A stretch of 64,000 nucleotides of DNA from Fortiea sp. LEGE XX443 (lineage in GTDB: Bacteria > Cyanobacteriota > Cyanobacteriia > Cyanobacteriales > Nostocaceae): positions 116,974 through 180,973 of the forward strand of contig NZ_JADEXZ010000004.1 in NCBI RefSeq assembly GCF_015206815.1. The letters run 5' to 3'. The translations under genes were made by a program, and so were the position numbers. The notes beneath the pieces are model-generated. The model ran no database searches. It was not told where the DNA came from and saw only the letters and a list, made by a program, of their open reading frames with translations. This document shows, piece after piece, positions 17,064 through 28,340 of this stretch; within the stretch, counting starts at the first letter, position 1, and each line of letters begins with the position of its first letter.

Positions 17064-18281
17064 ATGGTTTTCACATTCCCTAATTCCTATTCTGTTGACT
17101 TATCGCGTGTGCGACTCTCTATTCGCTCATTGCAACCACAATTGGTAGAATGGCGGCGGCAACTACATCAACAACCAGAATTAGGCTTTCAAGAAAAACT
17201 CACGGCTGAGTTTGTCTCAAGTAAGTTACAAGCATGGGGAATTGAGCATCAAACTGGCATTGCTAAGACTGGAATTGTCGCCACTATCAAAGGTACTAAA
17301 CTCAGCACTGAAAAAGTATTAGCAATTCGAGCAGATATGGATGCTTTGCCCATCCAAGAACTGAACGAAGTACCGTATAAATCGCAGCATGATGGAATTA
17401 TGCACGCTTGTGGACATGATGGACATACAGCGATCGCATTAGGTACAGCATACTATCTCCACCAGCATCGGCAAGACTTGGCTGGCACAGTCAAAATTAT
17501 CTTCCAGCCAGCCGAAGAGGGGCCGGGAGGTGCAAAACCGATGATTGAGGATGGGGTACTAAAAAATCCTGATGTTGATGCAATTATTGGTTTACACCTG
17601 TGGAATAATCTCCCCTTGGGAACTGTCGGTGTCCGTGCTGGTGCATTGATGGCGGCTGTAGAGTTATTCAACTGCACAATTTTAGGCAAAGGTGGACACG
17701 GTGCAATTCCCCATCAGACAGTTGATTCTATCGTAGTTGCAGCCCAGATTGTCAACGCCTTACAAACCATTGTCGCCCGGAATGTTAACCCCATCGATTC
17801 CGCAGTGGTGACTGTCGGCGCACTTCATGCCGGTACAGCACATAATGTGATTGCTGACACAGCTAATATGAAAGGCACAGTCCGGTATTTTAACCCAGCA
17901 TTTGCAGGCTTTTTTAAACAGCGTATTGAGCAAATAATTGCCGGAATTTGCCAGAGTCAAGGTGCAACATATAACTTTGAATACAGTAGTTTATATCCCC
18001 CAGTAATTAATGATGCAGGTATAGCAGAATTAGTGCGATCTGTTGCCGAAGAAGTGGTAGAAACTCCTGTAGGAGTTGTACCAGAATGCCAAACAATGGG
18101 CGGCGAAGACATGTCTTTCTTCTTACGAGAAGTCCCCGGTTGTTACTTCTTCCTTGGTTCTGCTAACCCAGAAAAAGACTTAGCTTATCCTCATCATCAC
18201 CCGCGATTTGACTTTGATGAAACAGTCTTACCAATGGGTGTAGAAATATTCGCCCGTTGTGTAGAGAAATTTTTTAGTTGA
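17064..18281 (+). CDS. M20-family metal-dependent amidohydrolase
   Basis: A 405-residue zinc/manganese amidohydrolase of the peptidase M20D group, which hydrolyses N-acyl amino acids (hippurate- and IAA-amino-acid-hydrolase-like). Metal-binding signatures are AIRADMDALPIQE, MHACGHDGH, the EEGPGGA block and a C-terminal PHHHPRFDFDE. The dimerisation lid (GKGGHGAIPHQTVDS) is present. Length is normal. It lies 59 bases after rtcA on the same strand, possibly co-transcribed, but there is no functional link known. Exact substrate unknown. Confidence 0.9.
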   Translation: MVFTFPNSYSVDLSRVRLSIRSLQPQLVEWRRQLHQQPELGFQEKLTAEFVSSKLQAWGIEHQTGIAKTGIVATIKGTKLSTEKVLAIRADMDALPIQELNEVPYKSQHDGIMHACGHDGHTAIALGTAYYLHQHRQDLAGTVKIIFQPAEEGPGGAKPMIEDGVLKNPDVDAIIGLHLWNNLPLGTVGVRAGALMAAVELFNCTILGKGGHGAIPHQTVDSIVVAAQIVNALQTIVARNVNPIDSAVVTVGALHAGTAHNVIADTANMKGTVRYFNPAFAGFFKQRIEQIIAGICQSQGATYNFEYSSLYPPVINDAGIAELVRSVAEEVVETPVGVVPECQTMGGEDMSFFLREVPGCYFFLGSANPEKDLAYPHHHPRFDFDETVLPMGVEIFARCVEKFFS

Positions 18282-18538
18282 ATTAGTCTGCAAGAAACGT
18301 GTTTTTTTACTTAAAACCTAGAACACAAAAGACTTTTAATCCTGTCACATGTCCCCTTGCTATAATTGGAATTGAAGAGAAAACTTAACCTATTTTTGCC
18401 AACATAAAGTATTACAAAGCTATCTGAAAAAGTGTTACATAATTTATCAATATGTTGAAAATTTGAGAGCGGTCAGAATATCGAATTAAAGTAGAAAAAT
18501 AACTATTAAACAGACTCAAAAATAAGGAGTCTCAGACT

Positions 18539-18691
18539 ATGGCTATTTCCAAAATCCTGGCTAACATAACCCAATATATTTCTGAAGCCGCAATGCGGAT
18601 TTTTGGCCCTACCGATGACCAATATCCTAATATTGGTGTACAACCCTTTACAGGTGAACCTTATAAAAAAGGTACAGCCGATAGTTGGTAA
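18539..18691 (+). CDS. 50-residue small conserved-looking protein
   Basis: A short gene: ATG at 18539 preceded by AAGGAG (18524-18529, nine-base spacing) and followed by a strong terminator. The protein begins MAISKILANITQYISEAA, continues RIFGPTDDQYPNIGVQPFTG and ends GTADSW. A short amphipathic helix is followed by a polar, Pro/Gly-containing tail. A -10 box TATAAT lies at 18361-18366, about 170 bases upstream. I believe similar small proteins occur in other cyanobacteria, but I cannot name the family or a function. The independent promoter-RBS-terminator layout argues that it is a real, well-expressed gene. Confidence 0.75.
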   Translation: MAISKILANITQYISEAAMRIFGPTDDQYPNIGVQPFTGEPYKKGTADSW

Positions 18692-18718
18692 ACCATGACA
18701 TATATAGATGAAAATCAA

Positions 18719-18751
18719 AAAAAGGCGTGAGTTAAAAGCTTACGCCTTTTT
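18719..18751. terminator. Bidirectional terminator between the small protein gene and the dehydrogenase
   Basis: AAAAAGGCGTGAG (18719-18731) pairs with CTTACGCCTTTTT (18739-18751) with one G-T wobble and a 7-base loop. A-runs on one side and T-runs on the other allow termination from both directions. It overlaps the end of the convergent dehydrogenase gene. Confidence 0.85.
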
Positions 18752-19732
18752 ATTTACTAAAACAGCCGACCCTTCAATCTGACCACTGCGAAGCGCATCT
18801 AAAGCTTCATTGGCTTGGGTAAGAAGGAAAGAATTCACCTCAGTGCGGATAGGAACTTTGGGTGCTAGTGCAAGAAATTCTTCGCCATCTTGGCGGGTTA
18901 AATTAGCTACAGACCGCAAAACTCTTTCTTCCCAGAGAATTTCATAGGGAAAAGTAGGAATATCGCTCATGTGAATACCTGCACAAACCACGACTCCACC
19001 TTTAGCCACTGCACGCAAGGCGGCTGGGACTAACTTACCTACAGGCGCAAAAATAATCGCCGCATCTAAGGGTTCTGGCGGTAGTGTGTCTGAGTCACCA
19101 GCCCAAGTTGCACCTAGTTGACAGGCGAATTTTTGCCCTGTAATGTCTCCTGAACGGGTAAAAGCAAAAACTTGACGACCTTGATAACGAGCTAGTTGAA
19201 TCAAGATGTGAGCCGATGAACCAAAACCATAAAAACCAATTTTTTCAGCATTACCTGTCATTGTGTAGGCACGATAACCAATTAAGCCGCCACACAACAG
19301 AGGTGCAGCTTGCAAATCAGAGAAACTAGAGTCTAGGGGAAAACAAAAACGGTAATCGGCTACAGTGTACTCTGCATAGCCGCCATCTAGGTTATAGCCA
19401 GTAAATTCAGCAAAATCGCAGAGATTTTCACGACCTGAGAGACAGTAGCGACAGCGATCGCAAGTATGACCTAACCAAGGCACTCCCACTCGTTGACCGA
19501 CATGAAATTTATCAACATTTGTCCCCATCGCCTCGATAGTACCTACAATTTGATGCCCAAGTATTAAAGGTAATTTAGGATGAGTCAATTCTCCATCAAC
19601 AATATGCAAATCTGTGCGACAAACAGCGCAAGCATGAATACGAATCAGAACTTGTTCAGAATTTGGTTGCGGTATTGGTAACTCGGCTAGGCGCAGAGGT
19701 TGATGTGGTGCATCTAAAAGCATTGCACGCAT
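18740..19732 (-). CDS. Zinc-dependent alcohol dehydrogenase family protein
   Basis: A 330-residue medium-chain dehydrogenase/reductase of the AdhA type. Catalytic zinc ligands are Cys38 (CAVCRTD) and His60 (ILGHQIVG, where Gln replaces the more common Glu); the structural zinc lobe has Cys91, 94, 97 and 105 (CDRCRYCLSGRENLC). The nucleotide-binding turn is GFYGFGSSAH near 165-174. It should reduce aldehydes or oxidise alcohols with NAD(P)H; physiological substrate unknown. It stands alone and is convergent with the 50-residue gene. Confidence 0.9.
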   Translation of the reverse strand: MRAMLLDAPHQPLRLAELPIPQPNSEQVLIRIHACAVCRTDLHIVDGELTHPKLPLILGHQIVGTIEAMGTNVDKFHVGQRVGVPWLGHTCDRCRYCLSGRENLCDFAEFTGYNLDGGYAEYTVADYRFCFPLDSSFSDLQAAPLLCGGLIGYRAYTMTGNAEKIGFYGFGSSAHILIQLARYQGRQVFAFTRSGDITGQKFACQLGATWAGDSDTLPPEPLDAAIIFAPVGKLVPAALRAVAKGGVVVCAGIHMSDIPTFPYEILWEERVLRSVANLTRQDGEEFLALAPKVPIRTEVNSFLLTQANEALDALRSGQIEGSAVLVNKKA

Positions 19733-20017
19733 AATTAGGGGAGTAGGGAGTCAGGATTTTTCTGATAACTTACGTATAGCTCAAAATAAAAAATTTTTCT
19801 TCTATCTCCGGCCTATTTCATTCCCACTCCCTATCTATAACTTCATCTGAAGACACCCAGTAAAAATCGTAATCTTGCAATTACGATTTATAAATTAGAA
19901 AATTATTTTAGTCGGGTTCCTACATTCGGTTATTTCGGCATTCTGGCAATGCTAAAAGGCGCAGCGATCGCTACATTAGAAATACATAGATATCTCACCA
20001 GCAATCAACACAAAATC

Positions 20018-22123
<2,106 letters not shown>

Positions 22124-22265
22124 AATTAAGCAAGGTGTATTAAGGCTATGTAGAAATTTGAACCCAGATTCCGCACACCTGCGGAATCTGAGCTTAATTT
22201 ATTTCTAGACTGGTTTGCAAGAATTATGTCATAAGTAAAAAAGGCTGTTAAACGCAAATCAACTT

Positions 22266-23186
22266 ATGACCGCTGCTGTACAAAACTCTTCTAGCCTAGT
22301 TGTTCGCTTGGTAAACGGCATTCTGGCAATCAAGCCTTTAGCTAACCTCGCCAAGCATCAAGCCCGGCAAATGATGATTAAACGTGCTGAAAAAATTGGT
22401 GTACCTTGGACAAAAGAAGTAGAAAAACTACAAGAGCGTGATTGGACAAGGGATTTAGTTCAAGTAGAAAATCCTCAGCTTTCCTACCCAGATTATTACC
22501 TCACCTCATTTCATGCCTACGAAAATGGTAATCTTAGTTGGCAAGCTGCTTTTGAAGTAGAACCTGCTGCTCATGCTGTTCATGCTAAAATTTGGCCTGG
22601 TGCTGAGGCTCAGGGCGATCGCCAACTCCGCCAAAGTTATCATGATATTCTCAAACAATCTCTATCTCAAGAACCACAAGACATTATTGATATGGGTTGC
22701 AGTGTAGGGTTAAGTACCTTTGCATTGCAAGCAGTTTATCCCCAAGCCAAAGTCACAGGCTTAGATTTATCTCCTTACTTTTTAGCTGTTGCTAACTACC
22801 GCGCCCAACAGCGTCAAGCTAATATCAATTGGGTTCATGCTATAGCTGAATCTACAGGGCTACCAGATGCCTCATTTGATTTAGTCTCGATTTTTCTGAT
22901 GTGTCATGAATTACCCCAAGTTCCAACCCGTCAAATTTTTGCCGAAGCACGGCGTTTGTTGCGTCCTGGCGGTTACTTGGCAATTATGGATATGAATCCC
23001 AAATCTGAAATTTACAAAAAAATGCCAACCTACATTTTGACACTGCTCAAGAGTACAGAACCATATTTAGATGAGTATTTCGCCTTAGATATTGAGCAAA
23101 TTCTCATCGAAGCAGGTTTTCAGACTCCCACTATCACCAGCAACAGCCCCCGTCACCGGACTGTCATTGCACAGGTGCGTGGCTGA
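22266..23186 (+). CDS. Class I SAM-dependent methyltransferase
   Basis: A 306-residue protein. The first 110 residues form a helical extension (MTAAVQNSSSLVVRLVNGIL); the Rossmann methyltransferase domain follows: motif I DIIDMGCSVGLSTFAL near 141-156, acidic loop KVTGLDLSPYF, then FDLVSIFLMCHELP and LRPGGYLAIMDMNP. The substrate is not evident; sterol/quinone or small-molecule O-/C-methylation is possible. Its stop overlaps the next gene by eight bases, so the two are probably co-translated. Confidence 0.88.
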   Translation: MTAAVQNSSSLVVRLVNGILAIKPLANLAKHQARQMMIKRAEKIGVPWTKEVEKLQERDWTRDLVQVENPQLSYPDYYLTSFHAYENGNLSWQAAFEVEPAAHAVHAKIWPGAEAQGDRQLRQSYHDILKQSLSQEPQDIIDMGCSVGLSTFALQAVYPQAKVTGLDLSPYFLAVANYRAQQRQANINWVHAIAESTGLPDASFDLVSIFLMCHELPQVPTRQIFAEARRLLRPGGYLAIMDMNPKSEIYKKMPTYILTLLKSTEPYLDEYFALDIEQILIEAGFQTPTITSNSPRHRTVIAQVRG

Positions 23187-24138
23187 TTTCGCATCACTGC
23201 TGTGGGCAGTAATTCCACCATTGTTGTTTTTAGGTTATTACTATTACCGTGTTGCGTTTGCTCCGGCTTTATCACATTTGTTGTTGTTTTTCATCGCCGG
23301 GGCAATTTCTGGTGGTGTTGCCCTCAGCTTACAATGGGTATTTGAAATTGGAGTTAACTCGATTGTAAATTGGCAGCAAATCCAGCGATCGCTTTTTGGT
23401 GTAGCCTTACGGCAACTTATAGAGATAGGGCCAATCGAAGAAGGCTGTAAGTTAGTAGCAGTTGTTATCCCAACAATTTACCTCCAAAGCAGATATCGAC
23501 TACGCGCCAGTAGCATTTTGCTATTCACCATCGCTGCGGCTTTAGGATTTACTGCTGAAGAAAACTGGGTATATTTTTACCACGGTACAGCATCAATTCT
23601 TGACCGTAGTATTGGTACGCCAGTCCACGCCATTTTCTCTGCACCTTGGGGTTATGCTTTAGGAATTTATCTTGCCTCACCTATCCGATTAAATCGAGGC
23701 AGGAAGTTGATTTTTCAAGCTTTACTCAATTCTATTGTCTGTCATGCGCTGGTGAATGTTTTATCTATTGCTTGGCGTTATCCAGCACCAGTAAACTTTC
23801 TCAGCTATGGCTTATTTCCTTTTCTGCTATGGATGTTTTGGCGACTGGAAAAATTACTGCGAAAAATCCAAGGTAAACCCCCGATTACCTTAATTTCAGG
23901 ACGTACACCCCAACATCGTTATTGGCAAAGAGGGTTAGTCTTGTTTGCTCTTATCCTTGGTGGAAATAGTATCTTCGGGTTGTTTCTTTTAGCCAGAATT
24001 CTCAGCCCTTTAAGTCTGTCGCAGCTTTTTTATCCAGATATTTTGCAGTTTATCCTGAGCCGCTTTTTACTTAATCTGATGTTTGCAGTTGTGGCATGGG
24101 TAATTTATTTGTATTTAATCAATTCTGGCGATCGCTAG
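23179..24138 (+). CDS. PrsW-like intramembrane protease
   Basis: About 319 residues if started at GTG 23179 (MADFASLLWAVIPPLLFLGYY); this overlaps the methyltransferase end by eight bases, whereas a start further left would overlap by 95. Seven to eight hydrophobic helices are seen. PrsW-family signatures are present: EEGCK (LIEIGPIEEGCKLVAVV), FTAEEN (ALGFTAEENWVYFYH) and a conserved His region (GTPVHAIFSAPWGYALG). PrsW in Bacillus cleaves an anti-sigma factor; target here unknown. It should lie in the plasma or thylakoid membrane. Confidence 0.85.
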   Translation: MADFASLLWAVIPPLLFLGYYYYRVAFAPALSHLLLFFIAGAISGGVALSLQWVFEIGVNSIVNWQQIQRSLFGVALRQLIEIGPIEEGCKLVAVVIPTIYLQSRYRLRASSILLFTIAAALGFTAEENWVYFYHGTASILDRSIGTPVHAIFSAPWGYALGIYLASPIRLNRGRKLIFQALLNSIVCHALVNVLSIAWRYPAPVNFLSYGLFPFLLWMFWRLEKLLRKIQGKPPITLISGRTPQHRYWQRGLVLFALILGGNSIFGLFLLARILSPLSLSQLFYPDILQFILSRFLLNLMFAVVAWVIYLYLINSGDR

Positions 24139-24200
24139 TAAATTTGGTGTTGCATAAATGCGGGATGATTTTCTTATATTTATCTCTCAAAACCTCTTCT

Positions 24201-24243
24201 TCTCTACGAGACGCTGCGCGTTGGCGGAAGCCTCTCGTAGAGA
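24201..24243. repeat. Palindromic dispersed repeat
   Basis: TCTCTACGAG (24201-24210) is inverted as CTCGTAGAGA (24234-24243) around ACGCTGCGCGTTGGCGG. The GAGACGCTGCGCG core is shared with elements near 5950 and 30590. It lies in the 622-base spacer 24139-24760, which holds no supported gene. Confidence 0.75.
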
Positions 24244-24446
24244 ATGCGTGCTTTGCGTACTTTGCGGTTCATTATTTCATCCCTAAATTCAGCAACGCCG
24301 TAAATTTTTATATTTGGCAGCAAGCAACTTAAAGCAGATAAGCTCAATCAACAAGCTTAGGACTTGGTATATATTAATTTGCGTAAAATTACTGCTAAAT
24401 TAATTGGCGGCGTTGCGAGATGCAGACTTGACGAAAAAGTATAGCA

Positions 24447-24550
24447 GGTTGAATGCTTTTAATGGGGTGTTGGCGATCGCTTCTTTTCCGCAAGCTCTCT
24501 TTTAAGGTTTCGTGCATGGTTGAATACTTTTAATGGGGTGTTGGCGATCG
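24447..24550 (+). repeat. Pair of 33-bp direct repeats in the dnaJ upstream spacer
   Basis: Two 33-base copies at 24447-24479 and 24518-24550 differ by one base (GAATGC versus GAATAC) and contain TTTTAATGGGGTGTTGGCGA. They end in a HIP1-like GCGATCG. They lie 210 bases upstream of the J-protein gene and could be an operator pair or a simple duplication. Confidence 0.8.
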
Positions 24551-24760
24551 TTACGCATTGGCTAAAAATCTCGTTGCTTAAGTCCAGACAAACAGAAGTA
24601 CGGAAATTGCGCTGGTGGAGTGAGCAAGAACCACACTTGATTTTGTGTATTGTTTGCTAATTTAAAATCAGAATCTAATTGCTTGGCATTATACCTAGCA
24701 AACCATAAATCTCATATCTTAGAAAAAAACTTAAAGAAAATTTCTACAGGAGGCTGGTAG

Positions 24761-25765
24761 ATGGCTGCAACCGACTTCAAAGACTATTACTCACTTTTGG
24801 GAGTGAGTAAGAATGCCAGTCCAGAGGAAATTAAACAAGCTTTTCGTAAACTAGCCCGGAAGTATCACCCTGACGTTAATCCCAATAACAAACAAGCAGA
24901 AGCACGCTTCAAAGAAGTAAATGAAGCTTACGAAGTATTATCTGACCCAGATAAGCGCAAAAAGTATGACCAATTTGGTCAATATTGGAAACAAGTTGGC
25001 GAAGGCTTCCCCGGCGGCGGTGCGGCTGGTGTTGATATGAGTGGCTTCGACTTCAGCCAATACGGTAGTTTTGATGATTTTATTAATGAGTTGTTAGGGC
25101 GTTTTGGTAGCGGTGCTACTCCTCGCTCTGGCAGACAAAGTTATTCTTACAGCACTGCTTCAAGTAGAGCAGGTGGTTTTAGCGGCGGCTTTAATGATTT
25201 TGGGTTCCAAGATGTTGGTGCTGGTGCTGCCCAAGATACAGAAGCTACAATTACTTTGACTTTCTCTGAAGCTTTTGCTGGTGTGCAGAAGCGTTTCAGT
25301 TTGGGTAACGAAACCATTGACGTTCGCATCCCGGCTGGTGCTAAACCCGGTACTCGTCTGCGGGTGCGAGGCAAAGGTCAAATCAACCCGATGACGCAAC
25401 AACGGGGAGATTTATATTTAAAAGTAGAACTGCAACCTCATTCATTCTTCCAAATTGAAGGCGATAACTTAGTTTGTGAAGTGCCAATCACACCCGATGA
25501 AGCGACTTTAGGTGCTGCTATTGATGTGCCTACACCCGATGGCAATGTGAATGTTAAACTACCGGCGGGAGTACGTTCTGGTCAAACCTTGCGTTTACGG
25601 GGTAAAGGCTGGCCTTTAGCCAAAGGTGGACGTGGCGATCAGTTGGTGAAGGTGGCGATCGCTCCACCAAAGGAACTTAGCCAGCAAGAACGCGAGTATT
25701 ATGAAAAAATTAGGGCTATACGTACATATAATCCCCGCAGTCATTTACAACAAATTAAGCTGTAA
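24761..25765 (+). CDS. DnaJ-family co-chaperone without zinc fingers (CbpA/type II)
   Basis: A 334-residue J-protein with a good AGGAGG ribosome site (upstream sequence ACAGGAGGCTGGTAG). The J domain spans about 7-72 with HPD at 36-38 (RKYHPDVNP) and [18 protein letters not shown] Gly/Phe-rich linker follows ([14 protein letters not shown]), then two C-terminal substrate-binding beta domains ([40 protein letters not shown]). There is no CXXCXGXG zinc-finger domain, so it is type II. It stimulates a DnaK ATPase; no dnaK is adjacent. Confidence 0.93.
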   Translation: MAATDFKDYYSLLGVSKNASPEEIKQAFRKLARKYHPDVNPNNKQAEARFKEVNEAYEVLSDPDKRKKYDQFGQYWKQVGEGFPGGGAAGVDMSGFDFSQYGSFDDFINELLGRFGSGATPRSGRQSYSYSTASSRAGGFSGGFNDFGFQDVGAGAAQDTEATITLTFSEAFAGVQKRFSLGNETIDVRIPAGAKPGTRLRVRGKGQINPMTQQRGDLYLKVELQPHSFFQIEGDNLVCEVPITPDEATLGAAIDVPTPDGNVNVKLPAGVRSGQTLRLRGKGWPLAKGGRGDQLVKVAIAPPKELSQQEREYYEKIRAIRTYNPRSHLQQIKL

Positions 25766-25856
25766 TTAGTAATCACGTTCGCAGACTGGCTACCGCTACG
25801 CTAACGTAATTCGTAATTTTTAGTTCAAGATTTAATTACGAATTACGAATTATTAA

Positions 25857-26528
25857 TTACAAATTATGCTGGCGCTGTGCCATTAAAGTTTGCATTCGAG
25901 ATTTAAACGCTTCAATTAACTCTGGTGTGGGTTGAGTAGTTTGCCAAGCAAAACGCTGTATCAATCGTTCAACCCAAGCATTTAATTTTTGATATTCAGT
26001 TAAAGGAAAATCCAACATAGGCAACAAAGGTACTGAACATCCAGCCACAATATCGGCTAGGGTTAATTGATCACTACCAAAATATGGGCGATCGCCTAAT
26101 AATTTTTGTAAAAATTCTAATCCTGTAGACACTTTGTGCTTTGCTTGTTCTAGCTTCTGCGAGTCTTCACTACCAGGAAAACCCATCATCTGAGAAATTA
26201 ACGGGTTCATTGCAGATACTAATTCGTTGACTGTCACCATTTCTACCATTCGCACAATTGCTAAATCTTGGGGATTATTAGGCAGTAAACTAGGGCTAGG
26301 ATATTTTGCTTCTAAGTAATCTAAAATGGCTAATGATTCTATGACGCTAAAGTCTTCATCCGCTAAAACTGGTATGTGGTGGAAAGGATTCATCGCTAAA
26401 AATTCTGGTTGCAGTTGATCTCCATCCAGTTTGATATCTACTAATTCAAACTCTAGTTGTTTTTCTAACAGCGCAATCCATACTCTCCGAGAGTTCATTG
26501 AGAGGGGATTGTGATAAAGCTTTAGCAT
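25857..26528 (-). CDS. Glutathione S-transferase family protein
   Basis: A 223-residue GST. The N-terminal thioredoxin-like domain reads MLKLYHNPLSMNSRRVWIAL with a Ser/Asn active site rather than Cys, then FHHIPVLADEDFSVIES, where cis-Pro and the Glu/Ser pair bind glutathione. The C-terminal helical domain includes LTLADIVAGCSVPLLPM. Length and layout are normal. It lies 59 bases downstream of the NAD(P)HX repair gene on the same strand and may be co-transcribed. Confidence 0.9.
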   Translation of the reverse strand: MLKLYHNPLSMNSRRVWIALLEKQLEFELVDIKLDGDQLQPEFLAMNPFHHIPVLADEDFSVIESLAILDYLEAKYPSPSLLPNNPQDLAIVRMVEMVTVNELVSAMNPLISQMMGFPGSEDSQKLEQAKHKVSTGLEFLQKLLGDRPYFGSDQLTLADIVAGCSVPLLPMLDFPLTEYQKLNAWVERLIQRFAWQTTQPTPELIEAFKSRMQTLMAQRQHNL

Positions 26529-26587
26529 GATATAACCTCAAACTTTACGAGTAGAGTAGCATTACTCGGTTAATTCGTAATTCGTAA

Positions 26588-28180
26588 TTAGATGGGTATG
26601 GCTAGAACTCTCGACAAATATTGTGTCAAGGTAAACGCATCTACACCTAACTCTGTGCGCTCATGGGCTGCTAGAATAGCTGCTTGAGAATGCCACCAAG
26701 CCGCAGTAGCTACAATATCTTCTACTGCAATTTGTTTTGTGGCTGCTTGTGCCAATAAACCCCCAAGTAGCCCGGTTAACACATCTCCACTACCACCACG
26801 GGCTAAAGCTGGCGTACTTTCAGGATTGATCCAAACGGCACCTTGGGAATTGGTAATTGCAGTTCTGGCTCCTTTTAACAATATCACTGCACCACTTTGG
26901 GCTGCTGCTTCCCTAACAGCTTTGATTCTGTCATGTTTGGCATCGGGTATATCGGGAAATAACCTTTGAAATTCGCCGGTGTGGGGAGTCAGTACAGTTA
27001 AGGCTTGCCGTTGTTGTAAAGTGGGGATAGTTCCTAACTGTGCCAAAATATTTAAACCATCGGCATCGAGAACTAAAGAGCGATCGCTTTCAATCACTTC
27101 ACGTACAATCGGAGTGGCTTCGCGGGTTAAACCAGGGCCACAAGCGATCGCATTAAAGGAACTTAGATCAGTATTATCTGGTAATTGTAGTTGAAAAATT
27201 GCGCCTGTCTCCGTTTCTGGACAACCAATAATCAACGCTTCCGGTAAATGCGATACCAAAATAGATTTCAACGATTCAGGAACCGCAATTGAGAGCATCC
27301 CCACACCACTTGCCCGCGCACCCAAACCTGTTAAAATTGCACCGCCAGCATAACGCCGCGAACCGCAAATTAGTAATAAATGTCCTTCTTTATATTTGTG
27401 GGTAACTGGTGGACGAGGTAAGGGTAGAGTAGAGAGTACCGTTTTTTGAGTAATGCGTTTGATTCTCGGTGCATCACCCAATATTGACTCCACATCTGCC
27501 AAAGTAATATCAAAATCGATTAATTCAGCTTTGCCAACATACTCCAAAGCATGATCTTGCAGTAAACCCAGCTTCCATAAACCCAGGCAAAAGGTGTGTG
27601 TGGCGCGAATCGCTATCCCCAAGACTTCACCTGTATCGGTGTGCAAACCCGAAGGTAGATCAATACTAATAATTGGCTGATTCCATTCATTGAAATGATT
27701 GATTGCCGAGGCGATGGGATCTGCGATCGCTCTTTCTAACCCAAATCCAAATAATCCATCAATTAGAAAATCACAATCTGGCAACTGCTCAATGGTTTCA
27801 TAGCAAGAAATTTCCAGACTCTGAACATACTGCAAATGCTGTGCAGTTAATTCCTTCAACTTAGAAAAAGGCGAATATATCCAAATCTTATACCCGCGAA
27901 AGTGTAATTCACGGGCTACAACCAAGGCATCTCCGCCATTATGGCCGGGGCCGACTAAAATCCCCACACGGTGAGCTTTTACAGACAGTGGAAACATTGC
28001 TTGAATACGAAGGGCAATCAGTCCCGCCACCTTTTCCATCAAAGCTGCTACAGGCATTCCGGCGGCAAAGATACGCCCTTCAATATCCCGCATTTGCCCA
28101 GCGTTTACTACGATTTGTGAAATTTGTTCTTGCCTATTTTGAAAGTGCTGATTCACAAGGGATGGTGTAATGTTTTGCAT
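26588..28180 (-). CDS. nnr: Bifunctional NAD(P)H-hydrate epimerase / ADP-dependent dehydratase
   Basis: A 530-residue fusion. The N-terminal epimerase (about 20-225) has VGILVGPGHNGGDALVVARELHFRG; the C-terminal ribokinase-like dehydratase (about 240-525) has GHLLLICGSRRYAGGAILTG, ACGPGLTREA, VLDADGLNILAQ, LTPHTGEF and the GGSGDVLTGLLGGLLAQ nucleotide loop. Together they repair hydrated NAD(P)H (NADHX). Two-domain form is usual in bacteria. It is a soluble cytoplasmic enzyme. Confidence 0.95.
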   Translation of the reverse strand: MQNITPSLVNQHFQNRQEQISQIVVNAGQMRDIEGRIFAAGMPVAALMEKVAGLIALRIQAMFPLSVKAHRVGILVGPGHNGGDALVVARELHFRGYKIWIYSPFSKLKELTAQHLQYVQSLEISCYETIEQLPDCDFLIDGLFGFGLERAIADPIASAINHFNEWNQPIISIDLPSGLHTDTGEVLGIAIRATHTFCLGLWKLGLLQDHALEYVGKAELIDFDITLADVESILGDAPRIKRITQKTVLSTLPLPRPPVTHKYKEGHLLLICGSRRYAGGAILTGLGARASGVGMLSIAVPESLKSILVSHLPEALIIGCPETETGAIFQLQLPDNTDLSSFNAIACGPGLTREATPIVREVIESDRSLVLDADGLNILAQLGTIPTLQQRQALTVLTPHTGEFQRLFPDIPDAKHDRIKAVREAAAQSGAVILLKGARTAITNSQGAVWINPESTPALARGGSGDVLTGLLGGLLAQAATKQIAVEDIVATAAWWHSQAAILAAHERTELGVDAFTLTQYLSRVLAIPI

Positions 28181-28278
28181 TCTTCTAAAGCCCCAAGTCT
28201 ATTGGCTGATAGGATTTGAGCTAAGAGTTATGAGATTTGAATATACTCTTCACTCTTTACTTTTAACTCCTTACTCAG

Positions 28279-28332
28279 CAACGCCAGTTTGCTCAAGTCG
28301 GCAGAGCCGCCCACGCAACTGGCTCCTCAGCA
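28279..28332. repeat. Dispersed repeat with AAGTCGGCAGAGCCGCC core
   Basis: CAAGTCGGCAGAGCCGCCCA (28294-28313) recurs at 30625-30644. It is a Nostocales-type dispersed element in the short spacer between the nnr gene and the SPOR-type gene. Confidence 0.75.
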
Positions 28333-28340
28333 CTTAGTAC

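Noticed and set aside
24140..24330. A 78-codon frame after the PrsW-like gene
   Set aside because: Contains a palindromic dispersed repeat and lacks a ribosome site.
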